This document shows positions 44,045 to 54,446 of a stretch of DNA of 64,000 nucleotides, in pieces (the stretch's first letter is position 1; every line of letters starts with the position of its first letter). The stretch is from assembly GCA_963921935.1 (NCBI GenBank), contig OY998185.1:33510487-33574486 (forward strand), written 5' to 3'. Origin of the DNA: Galeruca laticollis. Taxonomy: Eukaryota; Arthropoda; Insecta; Coleoptera; Chrysomelidae. Under the pieces are notes generated by a model. The model searched no databases, had not been told where the DNA came from, and worked only from the letters and a program-made list of their open reading frames with translations. Both the position numbers and the translations under genes were made by a program.

Positions 44045-44666
44045 TTAGGATAAAAATCCTGAGTGTATGTTGTCGTCGGCCACTTGTCGTTACATGTCTT
44101 GTTAGCCTCCAGAGTGCAACAAGTCACCAATTTCAGAACTCAACCATATCCCTATTGTTCGTCTGGCTTGTATTTCGTCTTTTCCTGTTGTATCAAATTC
44201 AACTCCTAAGTATGTGTATTCGCTACAGTCCTATTTCTTTCGTTTCTAGTTTGATATTTCCTGGTTCAGCTCCTATTGGAAGGTATTTTGTTTTCTGAGT
44301 ATTCATTTCCAGACCCCATTTCCTATACTCTTCATTTAGTTTTCTCGTCATATATTCAAGATCTTCTTTGTCATTCGCTATGATAACCTGCTCATCGGCA
44401 AACTGTAGAGTATATAAACACTTTTCTCTAAGATCGATACCCATTCCGCTGCATTTTTTCTTCCATTGACTTAACTCTCTTGCTATATAGATTTTAAAAT
44501 GTGTGGGCGAGATACAACATCCTTGGCGTAGACCTTCATTTACCGGAAATTTCTTTGATATATTATTACCAATTTTGATTCTTGATATTGATCCATCATG
44601 AAGATTCATAAGTGCTTTTACGAGGGTGTGACTTATGTTGTTTGCCTGTAGCGTCTTCCAAAGCAT
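44045..44666 (-). pseudogene. Non-LTR retrotransposon RT fragment
   Basis: Minus strand: GLRQGCCISPTHFKIYIARE (the conserved GxxQGxxxSPxLF block), then LYTLQFADEQVIIANDKEDL with active site FADE where FADD is expected, then KWGLEMNTQKTKYLPIGAEP and, after a frame change near 44223, YLGVEFDTTGKDEIQARR. The last block then jumps to unrelated coding near 44130. About 200 codons of palm and thumb remain. This RT type is the one that usually follows an L1-like ORF1 such as the fragment at 1307-2010. Confidence 0.75.
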
Positions 44667-44668
44667 TT

Positions 44669-45290
44669 TTACGGGAACTGTATAGGTAATGTATAGGTTA
44701 GAAAATCACTATCTATTAGAAAGGGTATATGGATAACAATAATTATTCTAGAATCTTGAACTTTGACTTGAACTTTGGCCAATTGGTAACAATTGTACGA
44801 ATTTTTAAATTTGACGATTTTAGATTCACCATATATTATTGAAACGCGATTGATCAATTTAGCTAAATGGTTCAAAAGAATAATGGAGGTATGCAAACTT
44901 CCTGAATGAGCAAATATAATTTACTTTTCTTAGTTATCTATCAAATTTATAAAATTTTGGCAATTCAGAATTTTTTTATTTAGAGCATTTGGCAATATAA
45001 AATATACAAATACCTGACGGGTCATGAGATATGTTATAGATTTCGTTGAATTGAGACTGGAGCAATAATTGATTTTATATAAACTAGTGATTGTTTTGTT
45101 GTAGTGATCAATAAGATAAGTATTGAGGGAAGACTGTAGTTTCAACTCGTGCGAAATCGAATTTTAGCTTTGAATAAATTGCTTTATTTCAGAATTATAT
45201 TTGATTCCATCGTCATGATCTAAATTTCCGAAAAGCTTTTTACGCATATTTCCAATACCATTAAACTATTCTCGTCTAGTTCTGTTATTT
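44669..45290 (-). pseudogene. env: Errantivirus env relic (furin site to mid fusion subunit)
   Basis: Minus strand from 45290: NRTRRE, a stop, FNGIGNMRKKLFGNLDHDDG and IKYNSEIKQFIQS, matching the furin/fusion start of the envs at 6510 and 30110 (GNLDSND, GNLDSDD). It continues with LQSSLNTYLIDHYNKTITSL (45145) and, in another frame, SRIIIVIHIPFLIDSDFLTY (44669-44896), which aligns with ITYILKIPITYPKVFDYYH in the first env. No membrane anchor; it is cut off by the adjacent non-LTR fragment at 44668. Confidence 0.65.
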
Positions 45291-45367
45291 ATTTATTTAA
45301 CAGCCTTATATACAAGGTTACTTGTATTTTAGTTACATTTAGTGAATATTTCGAATGTTCGCATAGG

Positions 45368-45368
<1 letters not shown>

Positions 45369-45429
<61 letters not shown>
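45369..45429. repeat. (AT)n microsatellite
   Basis: About 30 uninterrupted AT units. Confidence 0.95.
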
Positions 45430-45434
<5 letters not shown>

Positions 45435-45943
45435 ATATCTATTATTGTATATCTATTATTCTTTAATTATATTTGCCCACGTTCGTGTGACAAATTATTG
45501 TACATATCTAGTCTCTCCTATTTTTTCTTTACTTCGCAATTTGGGTTTGAGAACTATACTAATGTGAAAATACCTCTACCTCTAAATATAACCTATAAAA
45601 TTTTTAATGACAGCAGTTGTCAAATTAATATGCCCGGCTAAATAAATATTAAATTTTATATTAGGAAAGATAAATCAATACAACACCAATCATTTCTCTC
45701 ATTTCTCAGGGAGGGATCAAAGATTTCAATTAATAATTCAAATTTGTATATTTTCAAATAATTTTCTAAATTACGTATCACACTATTGAAATCTACAGTA
45801 ACTGTTTATCCAATACACTATAAAACAATTTAAATTATCTTATGACATATATGAATTGACTGTCAGGAGATTAACTAAATGTCACTTATTATACTAAATT
45901 TTCTATAGTATAAAAATTATCAAATATAATGAAAATGAATATG

Positions 45944-45945
<2 letters not shown>
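45430..45945. other. Unassigned spacer
   Basis: AT-rich; one chance plus-strand frame continues from the AT tract. Confidence 0.5.

Positions 45946-46001
<56 letters not shown>
45946..46001. repeat. (AT)n microsatellite
   Basis: About 28 uninterrupted AT units. Confidence 0.95.
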
Positions 46002-46003
<2 letters not shown>

Positions 46004-46278
46004 CGCACACGCACTGGCTTTACAAAAGGCAAGATATCTTAAACTGATAACGATTATATAAATTCCCTTATATTCAAAATTAAATTTGAGACAACTCTTA
46101 TTATGGGGGAGAGAGATACACGTTTAAGCTAAAATTTCTAAAAATCCCTTTCGGGTTGATAAAAGGTGCCGCCGTGAATCGTTCGACTGTAGATTAAACG
46201 GCCCGACAAACGTTTGTTTTTCTGCTGTTTTTTTTATACTAATATTTTGAGAGAGAATGAAACTGCAAAGATTTTAAA
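46002..46278. other. Unassigned spacer left of the BEL/Pao element
   Basis: No gene recognised and no continuation of the transposase relic found on the other side of the element. Confidence 0.5.
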
Positions 46279-46549
46279 TGTTGAAACTTGAGTATTTTTG
46301 TTATAACGGAAATTTACTGAATATTACAAGGTTATTTGAATATATTTCACAGACCAATTCTAAATGTGATGATTTCTGTGATATTTGAGCTACAATACTA
46401 ACAATCATGTTTAATTTATCACGATGGCGGGTTTTTAATAAAAAGGAGTTATTGTTAAATTGATATAAACAATTTTAAGCTTGAATATTTAGTACGAAAG
46501 ATTACGTAGGTCAAAAATTATTCTATTTTAGAATTGTGTTTCCACAACA
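46279..46549 (-). repeat. 3' LTR, about 271 bp
   Basis: On the minus strand it starts TGTTGTGGAAAC and ends TTTCAACA. The purine tract AAAAAGGAGGGGAGAA (minus) lies directly upstream, at 46550-46565. Confidence 0.85.
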
Positions 46550-46565
46550 TTCTCCCCTCCTTTTT

Positions 46566-47019
46566 GAAGGCTTTAGACTTCAATAACGAAAGCAAATAAA
46601 CTGTTAATTATACATGTGTAATATTTAGTAACAAAGAAAAATAACTCTAATAACCGAAGAAATTACATGTCTTATTAAAGACACAAAGACGATAAGGTAA
46701 GGACTTAAACACAGAGATTGATACCAAACCAGGTGAATAAGTGTCCAGTGAGGACAAATTAATAAAGGTGAGTAACTATTCTTTTAACAGTATTTAAAGA
46801 CGACGCCTCAGTCCTTTTATTAGCAAGCCACCACTTTTAATAGTAATAAAAAAAATAAAAATGTTTGGACTGAGTCATCTATGAGTATTCACATTGTAAA
46901 GTGACCCAAAGCAAAGAATTAAAATTTAAAAGAAAAAAAATTATCAAATCAAATTTAAAAATTTTAAAAATTGAATGGTTTAACTTTAAATGTCATGTTC
47001 GGTAGCGTCATCGTAGGGT
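46566..47019 (-). other. 3' untranslated part of the BEL/Pao element
   Basis: AT-rich stretch between the integrase end and the purine tract; no ORF. Confidence 0.6.
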
Positions 47020-48123
47020 AGAAGAGACATTTTTGCAATTGAGCGAGTGCAAACTCCTTAGGGAGTTTTAAGTCTTACGACTCTTACTTTTTCGTCTTGT
47101 CCGGGGTATACTTCTAGCACTCGCGCTCGAGGCCAATGTAAAGGGGGAACATTATCCTCTCGTAGTAAGACCAAGTCATTAACTAGAATATTACGTACCA
47201 TTTGAACCATTTGGGGGAATTTTGTAATCTATTAAGATAATCAGTTGACCATTTTTTCCAAAAAGTTTGTTGAATTTTTATACAATGTTGCCAAAACTTT
47301 AACCTATTTTCAGGCACTTGAGTGAAGTCTTTATCAGGATATGCAGATAAACTAGAGCCAATCAAAAAATGACGAGTTAAGTAATTTAAGTTTGTGGGAT
47401 CACTATTTAAAGGACAGAGAGGTCTTGAGTTTAGAATTGCCTCAAATTGAGTTAATACAGTTTAAAATTCTTCCAATGTAAATTTAGTGTTTCCCATTAA
47501 TCTATTTATATGATATTTTGCGCTTTTTATTGCTGCTTCCCATATTACGCCCCAGTGTGGTGATCTAGGAGGGATAAACTTCCACTGACTTTCGTTTTGT
47601 GAAAGATAGTTTTGTATAGTTTCAGTATTTTGAGCATTATTGAATAAATCGTATAAAGATCTACGTTGATTTTTTGAACCTGAAAATTAGTACCGTTATC
47701 ACTGTAAATTATAGTGGGATTACCTCTACGAGAGATAAATCTTTTCAATGTCATTAAAAATGCTTCAGTAGAAAGACTAGTAACCAGTTCAATATGGACA
47801 GCTTTCGTGACCATACAAACAAACATTGAAATGTAACACTTTATCAATGGTGCTTTTCTTAAATGTAAAGATTTTATCAAAAAAGGACCGGCAAAATCTA
47901 CTCCAACTTTTTGGAACGGTCTTGACATGAGAACTCTATCTCTTGGCAAATGTGCCATAATTTGGTGTTCGGGAAGCGCTAGAAATCTATAACAAGTAAT
48001 ACAATTTCTTATAATTTTCTTGGTCTCTCTATGTCCGTTTAATGGCCAAAATTTTAATCGACAGTTTGACAATACTGTCTGTGCACCAGCATGTCCTAAT
48101 TTAATATGTTCATTTTTCAACAT
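47020..48123 (-). pseudogene. pol: Integrase of the older BEL/Pao element
   Basis: Minus strand: zinc domain (IKLGHAGAQTVLSNCRLKFW ... CITCYRF), catalytic Asp in VGVDFAGPF, Asp in YSDNGTNF, a frameshift near 47690, then, in another frame, GVIWEAAIKSAKYH with the catalytic Glu. The C-terminal domain follows (NRLKFWQHCIKIQQTFWKKW, then after another shift VPPLHWPRARVLEVYPGQDE) and ends near 47020. All catalytic residues remain but at least three frame breaks occur. Confidence 0.85.
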
Positions 48124-48194
48124 TAATGTTACAACATGATTATGAGAAGGTAGTAAGTAAGGATGTTTTTGATTATAAGAGATATTAGCGTTTT

Positions 48195-49988
48195 CTAGTC
48201 TTCCTCCAATACTGAAATTACTTTATTAGCTCTTAATTCTGAAATTTGTTTTGCAAAATATTTTTGTTGGAGAGTTTTAATAATAAAATTTGAAGAAGAG
48301 TCCAATTCATCTACAGACAGAGAACCAGTATTTTTGATTTGATTTTTAGTGTTAGAAACAAATCGAAATACATATGCTAGAGTACGTTTCAAATGATTAA
48401 AACTAGAAAATTTGAAAAATGCTTCAGTCCAAAATGTAATATCTTCTGATATCCGGACAGTAACATGAGCTGTTTTTCGCTCCTCAGGGACGTTTTTAAT
48501 AGAGACTGGATTGTCAAAATCAGCAAGGTCTAAATTTTCGTTATGTAGAAAATTAGGTCCGTTAAACCAAATTCCAGATTCTATGATTTCCAGGGAAAAG
48601 TTTCCTCGTGACAAAATGTCAGCAGAATTTTTTGATGAAGGTATATATCTCCATTCACAACCTTTCGTTAACTCTTGTATTTTAGAGACTCTATATGATA
48701 CGACTGTAGACCACCTATTTGGATGGTCGTCACAGCAAGCAAGGGCTATTTTAAAATCTGACCATGAGTTGATGGAGGTAAATTGAATGTTATTTTTGAA
48801 GATAGTGGAAATGTTATTTGTTAATTTTGATAAAATTAACATTGCACATAATTCCAGACGCGGTAAAGTAATAGTTTTTATTGGAGCAACTCTTGATTTA
48901 GCAGATATTAAATTAGATGTTACTACATTATTTTCATTTATGACTCTAAGATAAATACAAGCTCCATAAGCGGATGTGCTTGCGTCGCAAAAACCATGAA
49001 TTTCAAATTTTAAAGAAAGAGAATGAGAATATAACTTACGAGGAATATGTAAATCCTTTAAACTGAATATTAATTTTATTAAGGATTTCCAATCATTTAT
49101 TAAAATAGGATCAGTGATTTCAGTATCCCAGTCTAATTTTTTTATCCATAATTTTTGAAGTAAAATTTCTCCTTTTACTATCACAGGGTTTATCAAACCT
49201 AAAGGGTCGAAGCATTGAGCTAATGCCGAGAGTATAATCCTTTTAGTTGGTTTTTCCGTAATAGGAATTTCAGGGATCGTCATTTTTAAAGTGTCTGTCC
49301 GAGGAAGCCATTTTAACCCCAACACTTTATTTGGATTGTCATCAAAGTTTAAATTATATTCATTTAATTGGACTTCTGGAATAGTTTGTAAAAACGATTG
49401 AGAATTTGAACACCACTTGTGTGAAGTAAAACCTGAGATACTTAAATTTGTATTTAATTGAGAATAAAGTTCAGAAAGTTCGTCATAATTATTACATCCT
49501 GCAAGGATGTCATCTACATAGCATTGGGATTTTAAAGCTTCAGAAGCCAAAGGAAATTGGTGTTCGTTAGTATTAGCTATCTCTTGTATAACTCGAGTAG
49601 CAAGAAAAGGAGCTGAGTTAGTTCCATATGTTACTGTTTGTAACTCAATACATTTGAAAGTATCACAAGGATTTTCTCTCCATATGATATTTTGTAAAAA
49701 AATATTTTGTTTAGGATTAGTTTTGACTTGTCTATACATTTTTTGAATGTCTGATATTAAAACATACAAAAAACATCTAAATCTACATAAAACATCAAAG
49801 AGGTCTGGTTGTACTTGGTAACCTTTAAGTGTTATATCATTTAAGGACAATCCTGATGTTGTTTTCGCTGAAGCGTCAAAAACAACTCTAAGTTTAGTAG
49901 TAGAACTAGACTCTCTCATTATACATAAATGAGGTATGAAATATTTATTTCCGTTATTTTCATTAGTTAAACATAAGGGGACATATTA
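48195..49988 (-). CDS. pol: RT-RNase H of the older BEL/Pao element, long open frame
   Basis: About 597 codons open on the minus strand; the first ATG is at 49919 but coding similarity (NKYFIPHLCI) extends upstream to a stop near 49988. RT: LRVVFDASAKTTSGLSLNDI, ISDIQKMYRQVKTNP, active site CYVDDILAGC. RNase H: IHGFCDASTSAYGACIYLR, SWSDFKIALACCD, SSKNSADILSRG. This shows the 14-residue block that the younger element at 37600 has partly lost. The frame stops before the integrase zinc domain, which is open again from 48123. Confidence 0.85.
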
Positions 49989-50036
49989 TGCATGACCTGA
50001 ATCAATGTATTCATCTATGAAGTTTTTATATTCAAT

Positions 50037-50049
50037 AAACAAGTTATTG
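50037..50049. repeat. 13-bp target duplication, left
   Basis: AAACAAGTTATTG, identical to 50301-50313. Confidence 0.8.
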
Positions 50050-50300
50050 TTTTTAAATGAAACTCAAGGTCTCTAGTTAATTCCACAATATAATACAAGT
50101 TATTGAAAATTCTAAAAAATTGACAATTGTTTCGATAAATCAATATCATCGTCAGAATATTGATTTATCGAAACAATTGTCAATTTTCTAGAATTTTCAA
50201 TAACTCGTATTATATTGTGGAATTAACTAGAGACCTTGAGTTTCATTTAAAAACACTAATATGAGCATATTCCACGAAGTAAGGGTCGAGACAGTCAATT
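50050..50300 (-). mobile_element. Short palindromic insertion, Penelope-like end sequence
   Basis: A 251-bp insertion in the BEL/Pao pol gene. 50049-50255 is a near-perfect inverted repeat (arms about 98 bp, e.g. GAAACTCAAGGTCTCTAG), followed by a unique 45-bp tail (ACTAATATGAGCATATTCC...). The centre reads on the minus strand CTGACGATGATATT...TATCGAAAC, like the CTGANGA...GAAAC core at Penelope-like ends. A diverged relative is at 58593-58745. Confidence 0.6.
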
Positions 50301-50313
50301 AAACAAGTTATTG
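50301..50313. repeat. 13-bp target duplication, right
   Basis: AAACAAGTTATTG, identical to 50037-50049. Confidence 0.8.
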
Positions 50314-51120
50314 CTAGTTTGAAATCTTTTCTCCAATAATACAAATCTCTTTTGTGCCATTTTAAAAGAATCACCTAGCTTTAGATGTTCCTGAGGAGAA
50401 ATGATGGGCATATCCACTTGATATGCTCCATTGTCTAAAATTTTAGTTGTAGATTTAAAAATATCTTCAGCTTTTTTCTCGTCCGGAGCCAATAAATGTT
50501 TTTGAGGAATCTCCTCAATTTCCCAAAATTTGGCAATCATGGATTCCAAATCCTGAGTTTGAATAAATAAAGAAACATTATTCAGTGAATTATCACTTTG
50601 AAATTTATCATTTTGAGAACCATCATCTCTTACATGAAAACATTTTTTTTTGAAATTAGGTGAAGTACACCTCACTGGTACATTTCCTGCTATCACCCAA
50701 CCGAAGTGGGTGTTTAGTAAGGTAGGGAAGTTATTTCCCAGGCTGTAAAAGCCTTCAGTCAAAATTGAGTAGAAAATATCCGCTCCGAGTAGTGAATCGA
50801 TTTCAGAAGGAATATTAAAGGTGAGGTCGGCCATGTCTTGTTTGTATTTTTGGGGTATTTGCAAGGAATCTAAATCAATTGGGATTTGAGGCAGCTTGGT
50901 GGTTATATTATTTAAAACTACGCACGAAACCACAAATCTTGAATCATTCTTCTTTGAATAAATACTTATGTCAGTGATTTTATTTGATTCAATTGTATTT
51001 TGGGAGACACTAGAGATGCTGAAAGATTTTTTGTAAACTTTGCATTGTAATTTATCAACTAAAGGTTGACTGGCTACCATTATCTAGAAGAGCCTTCACA
51101 GAAACTGCTTCACGACTCTT
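50314..51120 (-). pseudogene. pol: Protease to RT linker of the older BEL/Pao element
   Basis: Minus strand: a 261-codon open stretch with IDSLLGADIFYSILTEG, THFGWVIAGNVP, KFWEIEEIPQ and GAYQVDMPIISPQEHLKLGD, the conserved segment between protease and RT in BEL/Pao. The protease active site lies at a break just upstream: coding near 51090-51120 reads KALLDNG in another frame (compare LIDSGSQ in the younger element), so Ser/Gly of the DSG motif may be altered. Confidence 0.75.
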
Positions 51121-51615
51121 AGAAACAATGTTCACTTGGACTGTTGCCAAAAGAACTTGAGAACTTCTTGTAGACACGGCTGATAGCAAACCGAATTATC
51201 ATTTGCTTGCTGGCTTGTGTCTGCACTTGAATTTGTTTGATTTTTATTTGTAATAGAGTTTAAATTTTGAGTAACAGCTGAACTTGATTGCTGCTGTGTT
51301 TGATTTTGATTTCGAGGTACAAAAACAGGAGCAGTGACAGTATTGAGATTACTAGTAGAACTTATTTGGGTTGGATTTGAAGAATTATTTGTATTTAAAT
51401 TTGAATTATTATTTGTTCCTTGCTGGTTGTTGGATTGACTATTAGTTCTAAAAGCTCTTGAATTATTGTTATCATTATTGATGTTTGAATTTATATTTTG
51501 ATTATGAAGCAAGGTATTAAGTTTATTATTACAATATTTACATCGTACACTGACATTGCATTGTGTTACGTTATGTTTTCCAAGACAATTATAACAAAGA
51601 TTCTTAGATTTCAAA
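51121..51615 (-). pseudogene. gag: Gag zinc-knuckle and Asn/Gln-rich segment
   Basis: Minus strand: CYNCLGKHNVTQCNVSVRCK then YCNNKLNTLLHN, the double Cys/His array of BEL/Pao Gag, followed by about 110 residues rich in Asn, Ser, Gln and Thr. The capsid region is missing because the 5' LTR begins immediately upstream (51616). It ends near VLLATVQVNIVSK, the protease start. Confidence 0.8.
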
Positions 51616-51887
51616 TGTTGAAACTTGAATATTTTTGTTACTCGTATAACGGAAATTTACTGAATATTACAAGGTTATTTGAATATATTTTACAGACCAA
51701 TTCTAAATGTGATGATTTCTGTGATATTTGAGCTACTAACATTCATGTTCAATTTATCACGATGGCGGGTTTTTAATGAACAGGAGTTATTGTTAAATTG
51801 ATATAAACAATTTCAAGCTTGAATATTCAGTATGAAAGATTATGTAGGTCAAAAATTATTCTATTTTAGAATTGTGTTTCCACAACA
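51616..51887 (-). repeat. 5' LTR, about 272 bp
   Basis: Same ends as the 3' LTR, roughly 95 percent alike by eye, with a 4-base CTCG insertion and a small deletion. Confidence 0.85.
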
Positions 51888-52400
51888 ATAATTATGCCTG
51901 TTAACACTCCATTTAGTGCGAGTGAAGATTCATCCCAGAAGTAGATATTGTACAATTAATCTGGATCGTTGTTCAGTCGTCTACTCATATATTCACAATA
52001 GTGCAGACGCCGATCGGAATCGTCTTCATGTAGCTCTTGGACTATTTCAATTTTGTAAGGATGGTATTCGTATTTAAGTAAAATTCTGAAAAGACTGCTG
52101 CGAGAAACACCCACTGTACTATAAATTTGTGATATTGATTGTTTTTCTTGTAACGTAAGCTGTCCTAAAACAAAAGCAATATCTACAGAGTCGTTATTAA
52201 CTACTCGTTGTGGTTGATGGTTTTTATTCGGAACTGACCCTGTTTTTAAAAATCATGCCATTAATTCATGTACTTACTCATGTATGGTAGTTTTTCCGGG
52301 ATTTGCAGCATTAAACTGTCTAGCTGTGGCTCTTGCAGTTTGATTATTTGCGTAATATAAACCTACAATTTCAATTCTTTCTTCCAGAATTTACATCTTT
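51888..52400 (-). pseudogene. Tc1/mariner-like (DDE_3-type) transposase relic
   Basis: Minus strand in one frame with three stops: ERIEIVGLYYANNQTARATA, the helix-turn-helix start; KTGSVPNKNHQPQRV; SRSSLFRILLKYEYHPYKIE; ELHEDDSDRRLHYCEYMSRR; then LYNIYFWDESSLALNG with the second-type catalytic Asp. The order matches insect transposases that begin ERVEIVxxYGxxNRxAxxTA and have FSDExxFxLNG. It is cut exactly at the outer end of the BEL/Pao LTR (51887). Confidence 0.65.
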
Positions 52401-52629
52401 TTAACGGTAGATGTACTAGTTACCTAGTATACTGGCCTAACTTCTTGACATTTTTTGGTCACTATGTTTTGTTCTTTTTTTTTGGTTTTTCATTTTGTTT
52501 TTGTTTCTATCAGTAAATTGAAATTACCCATTACCTCCCAAATGATAGACTTTTCAATTTAGGTATTAGATATTTTTGTAATCACCTTTCGGAGAAGAAT
52601 CCAAAAATGCGGAAATATACAGGGTATTA
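52401..52629. other. Unassigned spacer
   Basis: Contains an ACAGGGTATT word near 52619; otherwise nothing recognised. Confidence 0.45.
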
Positions 52630-53420
52630 AATTTAAAAAATGGTAGAGGTGGCCATATGGAAGAGGGGGCTAAAGTTATAAGGAGTACATATGAGCAACA
52701 AGACGTCCCCCTTTATATGACTTTTGATGTATTTATTCATAAACTGATGGCTTCCGATTTGTAGAGGGTGGATAGATTTCATTGAAATGCTATAGATATG
52801 CGAGAGCTCCTTCAAAATTTCTTGGATTTTCAAGTCTAATTATTGTCTATAAACTACCCGATAAATTTCTTAAAACAGTTCTTAACGTCATTTGGTCATA
52901 TCGTCTACGGTACAGATCTTTAAAGGCATTTCAATATCAGAAAAAAAATTATTCTACTAACGAGATAACTTCTTAAAACTTGTAATCGTTTGGCAACATC
53001 TATTGGATGTTCATTTCTTAATGGACGAGCCATTATAAGATCTTGTTCAGGACATTCTAATGATCGTCTCCAAAACATTGTTGCAATGCAGCTGGTCAAG
53101 TATTTAATTCGGTTCTGGAACCGACCAAAATATTAGCGTTATCAACTTATTTTAATTGAATAACCTTAATTATATAATTCCGAATCGTTTGATCATTAAC
53201 ACCTACATATGCGTTTACTACAAAATCACAAATAATCAAAAACTCAACCAAATTACTCTCATCTCCATTATATTGAGAAATCGTATCAATATACAATTTC
53301 AACATTAAAACATTTATGAGTTTGTATTACCTTCCATTTCTCTGACAGTTATTATTCTATTGAAATCAGAAATCCAACTATCTATATCTAATTGAGCTTC
53401 ACTCATAGAAAAATCAAAAT
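52630..53420 (-). pseudogene. gag: Errantivirus/Gypsy gag relic
   Basis: Minus strand from about 53406: MSEAQLDIDSWISDFNRII, then in shifting frames ALQQCFGDD, LNKILMARPLRNEHPIDVAK, RYDQMTLRTVLRNLSGSL and TIIRLENPRNFEGALAYL. The last two blocks match the capsid end of errantivirus Gag (xLRxFLRGLxGxL...IRxxNPxxLEEAxxxV). The assignment is strengthened by the primer-binding site 235 bp upstream. No intact frame over about 70 codons. Confidence 0.5.
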
Positions 53421-53655
53421 ATCAATTCTTAAAATAATATTTGCTTCGATATTCCCTTTGCTAATTTCAACTTAGTGAATAAAATAAAGGAATTATAATA
53501 AAAGGAGTACTTGGTACTTACTCTAAGTTTTCTACAGTGATTCCAATTCTGCTACACTCGGAAATGGTATGGTCCAACGCCAAAGAGTTGATACTCACGT
53601 GAAATTCGGAAAATCCATCTCGATGCAGTAGCTTTTCACGAAAATTCTGCTGTGA

Positions 53656-53673
53656 ATCCTACTGACTGCGCCA
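53656..53673 (-). other. tRNA-Ser primer-binding site
   Basis: The minus strand reads TGGCGCAGTCAGTAGGAT, one mismatch from TGGCGCAGTCGGTAGGAT, which I recall as the tRNA-Ser PBS of the 17.6/297 group of errantiviruses. Confidence 0.7.
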
Positions 53674-53875
53674 GTTAAATGATCTTACCCAAGAAGATAT
53701 TTTTAAAAAAAATGTATTATTCAAATATACAAAATTTTACTTATTTAAAGTTGATGTTTACAATACAAGTTACAGGATTAGAATAACAATTATTATTGCC
53801 AGCTACTCCATGTAGATTAATTGCTGATATCAGCAATCTTTATTTATGTAAACGGGATGGCTTCAAATAACTTGC
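53674..53875 (-). repeat. Truncated 5' LTR of the errantivirus relic
   Basis: On the minus strand the sequence ends ...CATTTAACT just before the PBS. Its upstream part is cut by the non-LTR element at 53876. Confidence 0.45.
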
Positions 53876-53960
53876 GTGTATAATAATAATTATAATGTTT
53901 ATTTGTCCAATACAAAAAAATATAATTACATAAATAATCGGACAAATAAACAAAAAGAAA

Positions 53961-53987
53961 CCGCAAAGCCTAATTGGCTGTCTGCGG
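53961..53987 (-). other. 3' UTR hairpin 1
   Basis: Outer stem CCGCA/TGCGG and inner stem AGCC/GGCT around TAATT. Confidence 0.6.
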
Positions 53988-54076
53988 ATAGTGTGTACAA
54001 TAAAAACGTCTTTGGACTAAATCGTCATAATACTATCTCAAAACATATCAAGAATGTTTAGCATAAATCCGCAAAA

Positions 54077-54101
54077 CCGCAAAGCCAAAGGGCTGTCTGC
54101 G
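54077..54101 (-). other. 3' UTR hairpin 2
   Basis: Outer stem CGCA/TGCG and inner stem AGCC/GGCT around AAAG; the same GGCTGTCTGCG follows. Confidence 0.6.
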
Positions 54102-54213
54102 TTGGACTTTTGCGAACCATGCGGAACATCATTAAAGAGTTGGCAACAATTTCGGTGTAGTACATTATGTTTTCTTAACTAACAGTAAGTGTATGCCTAT
54201 TAGTGACAAATTA

Positions 54214-54235
54214 ACAAAGCCTAGAGGCTGTCCGC
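54214..54235 (-). other. 3' UTR hairpin 3
   Basis: Inner stem AGCC/GGCT around TAGA, then GTCCGC; the outer stem is lost. Confidence 0.5.
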
Positions 54236-54446
54236 TAAAAAAATTGTTACGAGTAATATGAGCATCAAGTTCCAATTTTCAATTCCAATACCAATAAAGA
54301 CGGGACTACTAAACATAAGCAGAAAGTCAAATGTGAAATTTTAAGGGCTACTCTATACATTCAGTTCATTCTCTATTATATGGTGTACTTTTATTCCATC
54401 TTCTATCAAAATAAACTGCTTAAGCTTCGATTTAAATAAATTATAA

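Larger units (their letters stand above)
46279..51887 (-). mobile_element. BEL/Pao retrotransposon, older copy with deleted gag front
   Basis: LTRs of about 271 bp at 46279-46549 and 51616-51887 flank minus-strand gag (zinc part), protease, RT, RNase H and integrase. The 5' leader and the N-terminal part of gag are missing: the 5' LTR joins the zinc-knuckle coding directly. A 251-bp insertion interrupts pol at 50050. No matching target duplication was found. Confidence 0.9.

Noticed and set aside
46270..51890. Target-site duplication for the older BEL/Pao element
   Set aside because: Left flank TTAAA and right flank ATAAT do not match.
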